Position numbers and translations under genes: made by a program. From Streptomyces sp. NTH33 (GTDB taxonomy: Bacteria; Actinomycetota; Actinomycetes; Streptomycetales; Streptomycetaceae): a stretch of 41,449 nt of DNA. Location: positions 1-41,449 of the forward strand of contig NZ_POTZ01000006.1 in the NCBI RefSeq assembly GCF_003236365.1, written 5' to 3'. Of this stretch, positions 8,551-15,920 are shown piece by piece (position 1 is the first letter of the stretch; each line of letters starts with the position of its first letter). The notes under the pieces are model-generated. The model ran no database searches, was not told where the DNA came from, and worked only from the letters and a program-made list of their open reading frames with translations.

Positions 8551-9287
8551 TAGACGCCTGAGCGCGTCGTCGCGGTCCTCCCGTCGAGCACGCCGGCGAT
8601 CACCGCCATGGCCTCCTCGGAGGTGAACAGCTCCACCTCGCCGACGGGGAACCGGTGCACCCGGGCGCTGCCGGTGTGCTCCCAGGCCGCGGCTTCGCTG
8701 AGCAGGACGTGGTCGGGTCCGTCCCTCAGGACGCCACCGTGGGTCCCCGCGGCCAGGGTGTAGCTCAGCCAGGCGCGCTGGTGCTCGGTGAGCGAGTCGG
8801 CGATGTCGGACGGCAGGTCCGGGGCACACCGTTCGACGACCGAGCGCAGGAAGTCACTGATCACGGCCAGTGCCTCCGCCGGACCGTGGCCCAGGATGTC
8901 CGGCACGTCACCCGGGAGGAGGTCCTCGTCCATTCCCGTGGCGAGTTCGGCCAGCAGTTCCTGGGCCTCTCCCGCCGTGGGGGCGGCCGGGTCGACCAGG
9001 ACCAGGGTGGTGTCCGCCCCCATCCTCGCCGCCAGCTCGGACGCGACTCCGGCTCCGGAGCAGTAGCCCAGCACCACGGCCGGGCCCGGCTCCGGGCCCA
9101 GTCGGCGTGCCCAGTACTCGGCCTGCTCCTCGACGGTCCGCACGGTCCGGCGGATGTCCGGGTGGGTGAGCAGGTCGATGCGGTGGTAGCCGTCCCGCCA
9201 GGGCGGTGGGAGCAGCGTCGCGAAGGAGCGGAGCGGGGTCTCCTTCCCGAACTCGACCCCCACGACCCGGTACTGGTGTGCAGGCAA
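8550..9287 (-). CDS. Small thioesterase-like alpha/beta hydrolase with Cys nucleophile elbow
   Basis: 245 residues resembling type II/terminal thioesterases in length and fold pattern, but with altered catalytic residues. The elbow reads L-G-Y-C76-S-G-A-G where TE families have G-x-S-x-G, so cysteine replaces the nucleophilic serine. DPAAP (about 98) follows as in many family members. Near the C-terminus, where GGHFF or GDHF would place the catalytic His, the sequence reads VGEVELFTSEEA with no His. It may be a Cys-dependent TE, an acyl carrier or editing partner, or a non-catalytic homologue. The start is TTG at 9287: GAAAGG lies 7 nt upstream, whereas a nearby ATG is out of frame. The gene follows the CocE gene by 42 bp. 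Its TAG stop overlaps the IS right end by one base, so the C-terminus may have been clipped by the insertion. Confidence 0.82.
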   Translation of the reverse strand: MPAHQYRVVGVEFGKETPLRSFATLLPPPWRDGYHRIDLLTHPDIRRTVRTVEEQAEYWARRLGPEPGPAVVLGYCSGAGVASELAARMGADTTLVLVDPAAPTAGEAQELLAELATGMDEDLLPGDVPDILGHGPAEALAVISDFLRSVVERCAPDLPSDIADSLTEHQRAWLSYTLAAGTHGGVLRDGPDHVLLSEAAAWEHTGSARVHRFPVGEVELFTSEEAMAVIAGVLDGRTATTRSGV

Positions 9288-9329
9288 GGCATTACCTTTC
9301 TGGTGCTTCGACGCGCCGGGGATGTTCGG

Positions 9330-11213
9330 TCAAGCCCTCGGCACGACGGGCAGGACCACGCGGGACGGGTGGCGCGCGCCGCGGTGGACCGTGATGACGG
9401 GGGCGGGGGTGATTTCCTCCACCTGCGCGTTGTCCCGGTCGCAGCAGGTGATGCTGACGCGCAGCCGCCTGCCCGCCGAGAAGGCGTAGGACGTCGGGTG
9501 GAGGTCGATGACCAGTTCGACGGGCTCACCCGGGGGCAACGGCGTGAGCGCGTCCCGCGTCCCCGGCTGGTAGGGCAGCCCCATCCTGTCGAAGGGTGCC
9601 GGACCACTCCCCCGGTACGAAGCCCGCAGGACGCCCTCGGTCACGTAGTGGGACTCCCCCCGCTCGTCCACCTCGCTGAGGTGGACGAAGAAGGCACCGT
9701 CCGGATGGGTCGAGGTCACCCACAGATGCACGAGGGGGTGGCCCGTCACCTCCAGGTCCTCGGACAGCACCGCCGACGTGTAGGTCAGGGCCTTGCGGTC
9801 GTTCGGGGTGAGGTCGTAGTGGAACCCGCCCGCGTACCCGTCCGACCAGCGGGTGGTGGGGCCGGACGTCGTGGAGTAGTCGACCGTGTACGCGTCCCCG
9901 TCATCGTCGGCATCCGTTCCGCCGGCTGGCGTCCCGGCCCCCGCCAGCACTCCGTCGTTGACGGACCGGATGGTGCCGCTGGACCCGCCGCCGAAGGACA
10001 GCTCCTGGGGGCGCGCCGCGGACGGCGGCCAGGTGTCGGCCGTCTTCCATCCGGTCGCCGCTCCCGCTCCCATGGTGAAGTACCGCACCGGCGGCTCGGC
10101 CATGACCCCGTTGTCGACGCCCTTCAGCCAGTGGTCGTACCAGCGGAGGTGTTCGCGGGCCAGGTCCTCGTTCTTCCAGTTGTTGTGGCTCCACGGACCG
10201 ATCACCATGCGCTGCGGGTTGTCCAGGTTGCGGAACCACAGCGTGGTGTCGCGCGCCCAGATGTCGTGCCAGCCGCCCAGGTGGCATACCGGGATGCCCG
10301 ATGCGCTCACCGCGTCACGCGAGGTCGCCGGACTGACGTCCCGGTAGGGAGCCAGGCCGGTGACCGGCTCGACGCTGTCACGGAACTCCAGCGCCGCCGC
10401 CTGGCCGAAGACGTCCGCGTTCCCCTGGTGGCCCGCCAGGTAGCCCGCCGGACCCTCCGGGCCCTCGCCGGTACCGGCGGCCCCTGCCCGGGTGTCCAGC
10501 CCACGCACCAGGTCGCTCCAGTTGCGGGCGAAGTCGTCGCGGAAGACACCGCCCGGACGGAGGAACTCGTACAGGTCGAACATCGCCATCTGCGGCAGGA
10601 TCGCCGTGAGGTGGGGCGGTGCCGTGGCCGCCGCCAGGAGCTGGTTGATCCCCGAGTAGGAGAGGCCGTACATGCCGACGCGGCCGCTCGACCAGGGTTG
10701 GGCCGCGATCCACTCGGTCACCTCGAAGGCGTCCTCCGCCTCCTCGTGGCTGAACTCGATCCGCCGGGTCCCCTCCGAGGCGCCGCTGCCGCGCGAGTCG
10801 ACGACGACGACCACGTACTCGTTCCGCAGCATCTCCTTCAGCCAGGGCTGGGAGTCGAGTTTGGTGAGAACACCGCCCTCCACCGTCTCGGCCCGCCGGT
10901 ACCGTTCGTGGCACCAGAGCACCGGCAGGGGCTCCTCGACGACCGCGCCGCGCCGTCGGGGCCGGAACACGTCGGCGGCCAGGCGGATGCCGTCGCGCAT
11001 CGTGATCCGTACCGTCGAGCGCTCCGCGATGTCGGCGTCCGCCAGGAAGGCCACGATCTCGCCCTTGCGGGCGACCAGTTCGGCACGGATCGCGTCCGTC
11101 ATCACCCCGGCCGGTGCGTCGAAGCGCAGTCTTCCCTCCTCCGCCCACAGGACGATGTTCAGCGAGCGCATCTCCAGCAGGAGGTCGACCACGCCTCGTG
11201 CGGTTGCCGTCAC
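9330..11213 (-). CDS. CocE/NonD (peptidase S15-type) hydrolase with N-terminal TubC-like NRPS docking domain
   Basis: 627 residues. Residues about 5-58 (pattern LLLEMRSLNIVLWAEEGRLR then PAGVMTDAIRAELVARKGEIVAFL) match TubC-type N-terminal docking domains, which normally sit at the front of NRPS/PKS subunits and bind short acidic tails of the upstream subunit. The rest is a CocE/NonD alpha/beta hydrolase: GLSYSG with Ser185, GGWHDIW with Asp317, GPWSH with His343, followed by the jelly-roll C-terminal domain typical of X-Pro dipeptidyl peptidase/cocaine esterase relatives. No signal peptide is seen, so it acts in the cytoplasm. The GTG start at 11213 overlaps the stop of the upstream NRPS (GTGA), and that NRPS ends in an acidic tail. 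It may release, cyclise or deacylate the NRPS-bound chain. I do not know of a standard assignment for this fusion. Confidence 0.9.
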   Translation of the reverse strand: MTATARGVVDLLLEMRSLNIVLWAEEGRLRFDAPAGVMTDAIRAELVARKGEIVAFLADADIAERSTVRITMRDGIRLAADVFRPRRRGAVVEEPLPVLWCHERYRRAETVEGGVLTKLDSQPWLKEMLRNEYVVVVVDSRGSGASEGTRRIEFSHEEAEDAFEVTEWIAAQPWSSGRVGMYGLSYSGINQLLAAATAPPHLTAILPQMAMFDLYEFLRPGGVFRDDFARNWSDLVRGLDTRAGAAGTGEGPEGPAGYLAGHQGNADVFGQAAALEFRDSVEPVTGLAPYRDVSPATSRDAVSASGIPVCHLGGWHDIWARDTTLWFRNLDNPQRMVIGPWSHNNWKNEDLAREHLRWYDHWLKGVDNGVMAEPPVRYFTMGAGAATGWKTADTWPPSAARPQELSFGGGSSGTIRSVNDGVLAGAGTPAGGTDADDDGDAYTVDYSTTSGPTTRWSDGYAGGFHYDLTPNDRKALTYTSAVLSEDLEVTGHPLVHLWVTSTHPDGAFFVHLSEVDERGESHYVTEGVLRASYRGSGPAPFDRMGLPYQPGTRDALTPLPPGEPVELVIDLHPTSYAFSAGRRLRVSITCCDRDNAQVEEITPAPVITVHRGARHPSRVVLPVVPRA

Positions 11214-14200
11214 AGCTCGCCCACCTCGCGCTCACCGCCGGTGTCGACAGCCGATACCTGGGACCGGAGCGCCCAGCGCAGGGATTCGAGGTAGGCGGCG
11301 AGCCCGGCGACCGTCGGGCTGTCGACGACGGCACGCACCGGGATGTCGAGGGCGAGCTCCTTGCGGAGGGCGTTGACGACGGAGAGCAGGGAGAACGAAT
11401 CGCCCCCGATCTCGAAGAAGTCGGCTTCGACGCTGCGGACGTCCTGTCGCAGGACCTCCGTCCACACCGCCGCGACCAGGTGCTCCATCGCGGTGGACGG
11501 CGGCACGGCCGCGGGTTGCGCCGGAGCCGGTGCCGCAGCGGGCCGCGGCAGCCGGGAGCGGTCGACCTTGCCCGTCGCCGAGGAGGGTATCGACTCCAGC
11601 CAGACGAAGACCGAGGGCTGCATGACGATGGGCAGCTTCGGAGCCAGGTGGGCACGTACCGAACCCTCGTCGGGGCTCGCTCCGGGGGCGGACTCCAGAT
11701 AGGCGACGAGACGCTGATCGGGCTCCAGCACGGCGACCGCGTTCGCGACGTCGGGATGGGCGCGCAGCACCGACTCGATCTCCTCCAGCTCGACGCGCAC
11801 ACCGCGGATCTTCACCTGGCTGTCGACACGTCCGAGGAACTCCATCTCACCGTTCGGCAGCCACCTGACGAGGTCGCCGGTGCGGTACAGCCGGCGCCCC
11901 GGGTTCGACGGGTCGGCGGTGAAGCGCTCCGCGGTCAGGCCCGGCAGGTTGCGGTATCCCCGTGCCACCCCGTCACCGCCGATCCACAGCTCACCCGGCA
12001 CGCCGATCGGCTGGGGGTTCTCCCAGCGGTCCACGACCGAGCAGGTGGCGTTGGCGATCAGCTCGCCCAGGGGCATGGAGGTGCGCTCCAGGGGCTCGTC
12101 GCCCATCCGGCCGACCAGCGCGGCGCCGGCCGTCTCCGTCGGCCCGTACTCGTTCCAGATCTCGCAGTCACCGGACACCACCTTCCGGGTCCGTGCGACC
12201 AGTTCGGCGTCCAGGTTCTCGCCGCCCATGGACACGTGACGCAGGGAGGGCATGGATATGCCCGTGTCCGCGATGCCGCGCATCTGGGTCGGAGTCAGGT
12301 AGAGCATGTTGATCGCGCGCTCGTCGATGAACCGCGCCGTGGCCGCCGGGTCGGCCCGCAGCTCGCCGGGCAGCATGACGAGGCACGCACCGCTCGTCAG
12401 GGCGTGGAACATCTGCTCGACCGACCAGTCGAAGTGGTAGAAGAGGTTGTGCACCACGCGGACGCCCGGGCCGATCGGCCGGATGTCCTGCGCCCACTGG
12501 ATCCACGGCGTGATCGCCCGGTGCGGAAGGCCGACGCCCTTGGGCCGGCCGGTGGTCCCGGAGGTGTACATGAGGTAGACGAGCTGCGAGGAGTCGACCT
12601 CGACGGGGGGCTGCCGACGCGTGTCCGGCACGGCTCCGTGCTGCCCGGGCGCCTTCGCGTCCACGGTCGTCACGTCCACACCGGCGACGACCTCGGCCGG
12701 CAGCTGTTCCCGCAGCGCAGGAGTGGCGACCAGGACCTTCATACCACTGTCGGCCACGACGTACGCCATGCGGTCGGCGGGCGCGATGGGGTCGAGCGGT
12801 ACGTAGCCGGCACCCGCCTTGATGATGCCGAGGATGCCCACCATCAGTTCCAGGGAGGGCTCCGCGCACAGTCCGACGAGGTCGTCGGTGCCGATGCCGC
12901 GGCCCGCGAGCTCAGCCGCCAGCCGGTCGGCGAGGGCATCCAGCTCCCGGTAGGTCAGCACGTCCGTGCCGCTCTCCACGGCCGGCGCGTCGGGCGTCCT
13001 GCGCGCCTGTTCCTCGAAGAGGCGGTGCAGGAACAGGTCCGTGGCGTACGGGCCGTGGGCCGAGGCCGACCACTTCGCGATCCGGCGCCGCTCCTCCTCC
13101 GGCAGGACGGTGAGCTCCGAGACCCGCTTCCCGGGAGCGGCCACGGCGTCGGCGGCCAGGACGCCCAGGTGGTCCAGGATGCGCCAGGCCGTGTCCTCGA
13201 CGAAGAGGTCGCTGTCGTACTCCAAGGACACCCGGTAGGTGAACTCGGTCTCCGTCACGGCGAACACCAGGTCGAACTTGACCGCTTCGAGGCCGAGGTC
13301 CACGTCGCTCACCGTGATCCCGGGCAGGTCCGGAACCGGGATCTCGTGCTGGAAGGCCAGCATCACGCGGAACAGGCCCTGGCGGGCGGACCGGTCCACG
13401 GTGACGGCGTTGACCACACGCTCGTACGGCACGTCCTGGTGGGCGTACGCGGCCAGGGCCGTCTCACGCACTCGGTGGAGGAGCTCCGTAAGAGTCGGGT
13501 CACCGGACAGGTCACTGCGGATCGCGAGCGTGTTCAGGAAGCATCCGAGCATCCCTTCCAGCTCGGGCAGATCGCGGTTGGCGCTCGGTGTGCCGATCAC
13601 GATGTCGCTCTGGCCGCTGTACCTGTGCATCAGGACGTTGAGCAGCGCGAGCAGCGTCATGAAGGGTGTGCTGTCGTGTTCCCTGGACAGCTCCCGCAGG
13701 CGGCGCGAGACCGCCCGGGGCAGCTCGACCGTCACCGAGGCGCCCCGTCCGGAGGAGGTGTCCCGGTAGGGCATGTCGGTGGGCAGGTCGAGGACCGGCA
13801 GCGGTGCCCGCAACTGCTCCTTCCAGTACTCCAGCTGGTCGTCCACCGCCGCATCACCGATGGTGCGGCGCTGCCACGCGGCGTAGTCCGCGTACTGCAC
13901 CGACGGCTGCCGCGCCCCGGCGGACGGGTCGCTCTTCCGCGAGTACAGCCTGAGCAGCTCGGACACGGCGAGCTCGAAGGAGCGGACGTCCGTGATGATG
14001 TGGTGCAGGTTGATCAGGAGGACGTGCCAGTCCTCGTCCAGCCGGTAGAGCTCCACCCGGAGCAGTGGACCGCGCTCGATGTCGAAGGGACGCCGGGCGG
14101 ACGCGGCCAGCCGGTCCAGCAGGATCTGCTCGCGCTGGTCCGCCGGCTCCGGGCGCAGGTCGACAGTATGCAGGGCCACGTCCGAGTCCGGTGCCACGAC

Positions 14201-14731
14201 CTGCTGGGGAACACCGTCCACGGCGCGGATGGTGGTGCGGAAGACCTCGTGCCGTTCCACCAGCGACCGAACGGCTTCTTCCAGGGCCTCGACGTCGAGC
14301 GGTCCCTCGATCTCGATGGCCGAGGGGATGCTGTACCGGGAGCTGGGCCCCTGGATGTGCTCCTCCACCCACATGCGCTGCTGCACGAAGGACGTCGGGG
14401 CGTGGAACACCCCGTCGGCCCGCTGCTCCAGGGGCTCGATGGTCGGCGCGGCGGCGGAGGCCGGCGTCCCGAGGGCCTCGACGGCTGCGGCGAGTTCACC
14501 CACCGTCTGGTGCTCGAAGAGGACGTAGAGGGGGATCTGAACGCCGAGCTCCTCGCGGAGCCTGCTGATCACCCGGGCTCCCTGGAGCGAGTTCCCGCCC
14601 AGTGCGAAGAAGTTGGCGTCCGGCTCCGGGGTTCCGGTCCGCAGGACAGCGGCCCACGTCGCCGAGACGACATCCACCACGGAGGCGACTGGCCGGCCGT
14701 CGTTCGGTTCGGCCCCGGTCTGCAGAGTCAT
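11210..14731 (-). CDS. NRPS, PCP-C-A-PCP, with acidic C-terminal docking tail
   Basis: 1173 residues. Domains: PCP1 (about 15-85, GGNS with Ser48); condensation domain (about 108-540, N-L-H243-H244-I-I-T-D248, catalytic His retained, the motif Gly replaced by Val); adenylation domain (about 565-1060, A3 YTSGTTGRPKG at 722-732, A5 EYGPTETAGA, A10 Lys in SATGKVDR); and PCP2 (about 1083-1150, GGDS with Ser1112). The hand-read A code D-W-E-Y-S-G-E-G-A-K matches no common published code; acidic residues at pocket positions 239 and 322 hint at a basic or polar substrate. The 20-residue tail ends REVGEL, like the short acidic motifs bound by TubC docking domains, and the next gene starts with one. 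PCP1 has no A domain in cis. ATG at 14731 follows GGTGGA; a longer frame to 15274 only overlaps the TE gene. Confidence 0.93.
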   Translation of the reverse strand: MTLQTGAEPNDGRPVASVVDVVSATWAAVLRTGTPEPDANFFALGGNSLQGARVISRLREELGVQIPLYVLFEHQTVGELAAAVEALGTPASAAAPTIEPLEQRADGVFHAPTSFVQQRMWVEEHIQGPSSRYSIPSAIEIEGPLDVEALEEAVRSLVERHEVFRTTIRAVDGVPQQVVAPDSDVALHTVDLRPEPADQREQILLDRLAASARRPFDIERGPLLRVELYRLDEDWHVLLINLHHIITDVRSFELAVSELLRLYSRKSDPSAGARQPSVQYADYAAWQRRTIGDAAVDDQLEYWKEQLRAPLPVLDLPTDMPYRDTSSGRGASVTVELPRAVSRRLRELSREHDSTPFMTLLALLNVLMHRYSGQSDIVIGTPSANRDLPELEGMLGCFLNTLAIRSDLSGDPTLTELLHRVRETALAAYAHQDVPYERVVNAVTVDRSARQGLFRVMLAFQHEIPVPDLPGITVSDVDLGLEAVKFDLVFAVTETEFTYRVSLEYDSDLFVEDTAWRILDHLGVLAADAVAAPGKRVSELTVLPEEERRRIAKWSASAHGPYATDLFLHRLFEEQARRTPDAPAVESGTDVLTYRELDALADRLAAELAGRGIGTDDLVGLCAEPSLELMVGILGIIKAGAGYVPLDPIAPADRMAYVVADSGMKVLVATPALREQLPAEVVAGVDVTTVDAKAPGQHGAVPDTRRQPPVEVDSSQLVYLMYTSGTTGRPKGVGLPHRAITPWIQWAQDIRPIGPGVRVVHNLFYHFDWSVEQMFHALTSGACLVMLPGELRADPAATARFIDERAINMLYLTPTQMRGIADTGISMPSLRHVSMGGENLDAELVARTRKVVSGDCEIWNEYGPTETAGAALVGRMGDEPLERTSMPLGELIANATCSVVDRWENPQPIGVPGELWIGGDGVARGYRNLPGLTAERFTADPSNPGRRLYRTGDLVRWLPNGEMEFLGRVDSQVKIRGVRVELEEIESVLRAHPDVANAVAVLEPDQRLVAYLESAPGASPDEGSVRAHLAPKLPIVMQPSVFVWLESIPSSATGKVDRSRLPRPAAAPAPAQPAAVPPSTAMEHLVAAVWTEVLRQDVRSVEADFFEIGGDSFSLLSVVNALRKELALDIPVRAVVDSPTVAGLAAYLESLRWALRSQVSAVDTGGEREVGEL

Positions 14732-14819
14732 GTCGTTCCACCAAGTCCCATCAGTCAGGAAGGCACGGAAAGCCGCATTGCGAGGGCTCGCCAGGGCAAT
14801 GCGCAGAAGAGGGACGGGC

Positions 14820-14842
14820 GGCCCGCGGAGGATCCGCGGGCC
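14820..14842 (-). terminator. GC-rich hairpin after the type II thioesterase gene
   Basis: Perfect 10-bp stem (GGCCCGCGGA / TCCGCGGGCC) with a 3-nt loop, starting 8 bp beyond the thioesterase stop codon and about 90 bp before the next NRPS start. There is no U-tract. It could attenuate transcription or protect the mRNA 3' end inside the operon. Confidence 0.5.
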
Positions 14843-14850
14843 CCGTGGCG

Positions 14851-15606
14851 TCAGCCGACGCGCGCGGCGGCGGCCTGAACGAGCCCCGCGGCCACCGCGG
14901 CGACCACGGCCTCGCGAGCCGAGTTCACGAAGAAGTGGCCGCCCGGAAACATGCGCAGGTCGAACCGGTTGTCCGTCAGTTCGCCCCACCGCTCCAGAAC
15001 CGAGGGGGCGGCGTTGTCCTCGGTACCGCCGAACGCCGTGATCGGACAGCCGAGCGGCGCGCCGCCGGTGAACGTGTGGGTCTCGATGACGGCGAGGTCC
15101 GCACGGACCACGGGAAGGAGCAGCGCCATCAGCTCGCGGTCCGCCAGCACGGCCTCGGGGGTGGCCCGCCAGCTGCGGAGCAGCTCGACGAGTTCCGCGT
15201 CGGACCGCTGGTGCAGCGGCGGATCCGCCGCCTCCATCGCCTGGGGAGGCACCCGGCCCGACACGAAGAGCCACTCCGGCGATCCTGATTCCAGGCGGCC
15301 CAGGGTGCGCGCCAGCTCCAGAGCGACGACCGCTCCCATGCTGTGCCCGAAGAAGGCGAACGGGCGGTCGAGTCGGGGGATGATCGCCGGCACCAGCGCG
15401 TTGAGGACATCGCTCATGCGCTGGAAAGGAGGCGTGCCGATGCGGTCCTCACGCCCGGGCAGCTGGATCGCCCACGGCTCGACTTCGTCCGGAAGTGCGG
15501 CGGCCCACCCGCGGAACACCGAGATGCCACCGCCGGCATAGGGAAAGCAGAACAGCCTCTGGGTCGCGTGGGGGCGGCTGACGAGCGGCCTGACCAGCTC
15601 GCTCAC
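14851..15606 (-). CDS. Type II thioesterase (editing TE)
   Basis: 251 residues, the typical size of a discrete type II TE. Visible features: N-terminal LFCFPYAGGG, nucleophile elbow GHSMG with Ser89, Asp in GGTEDN, and a C-terminal His in PGGHFFVN. These enzymes hydrolyse misprimed or stalled acyl groups from carrier proteins. The GTG start at 15606 overlaps the MbtH stop (GTGA), showing coupling, so a longer in-frame extension to 15873 was rejected. It is distinct from the PCP-fused TE at 2013-2981 and from the Cys-type hydrolase at 8550-9287, making three TE-fold proteins in the cluster plus the CocE hydrolase. Confidence 0.94.
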   Translation of the reverse strand: MSELVRPLVSRPHATQRLFCFPYAGGGISVFRGWAAALPDEVEPWAIQLPGREDRIGTPPFQRMSDVLNALVPAIIPRLDRPFAFFGHSMGAVVALELARTLGRLESGSPEWLFVSGRVPPQAMEAADPPLHQRSDAELVELLRSWRATPEAVLADRELMALLLPVVRADLAVIETHTFTGGAPLGCPITAFGGTEDNAAPSVLERWGELTDNRFDLRMFPGGHFFVNSAREAVVAAVAAGLVQAAAARVG

Positions 15607-15815
15607 GAGGTCGTCCCGTCGGCCATCTGCCGGCGCAGGGTCAAGGGCCGCAGGTCGGTCCATGTCTCGTCCACATACGCGAGGCAGTCGCCCTTCCCAC
15701 CTCGTTTGCCGACTTCCCGCCAGCCCTCGGGCAGTGCCAGGGCCGTCCGCCAGATCGAGTACTGCTCCTCGGCGTTCACCAGCACGGTGTACTCGTCCTC
15801 GTCGTGCTCGTCCAT
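15603..15815 (-). CDS. MbtH-like protein
   Basis: 70 residues with the conserved MbtH family pattern: N-x-E-E-Q-Y-S-I-W, then P-x-G-W, then C-L-x-Y-V-x-E-x-W-T-D-x-R-P. MbtH proteins bind adenylation domains and are needed for folding or activity of many of them; here there are four A domains it could partner. AGGAGG lies about 9 nt before the ATG at 15815. The stop overlaps the downstream thioesterase start. It lies 105 bp after the PKS-NRPS gene. Confidence 0.96.
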   Translation of the reverse strand: MDEHDEDEYTVLVNAEEQYSIWRTALALPEGWREVGKRGGKGDCLAYVDETWTDLRPLTLRRQMADGTTS

Positions 15816-15920
15816 CTGTCACTTCCTCCTGGACCGACCCGGATCCCACCGGGCATCGAACTCGTGTCTGCAAACGCGATGTGCCGCGCGGGACCCGCGC
15901 GGGGCCGCGGGGGCCACTCC

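Noticed and set aside
11114..14878. 1254-codon plus-strand frame opposite the PCP-C-A-PCP NRPS
   Set aside because: Shadow of the NRPS gene; composition is Arg/Gly/Asp-rich without domains.
14732..15274. Longer N-terminus for the NRPS at 11210-14731
   Set aside because: The extension is out-of-frame overlap with the type II thioesterase gene and looks like low-complexity shadow translation; MTLQTG at 14731 precedes the PCP and has an RBS.
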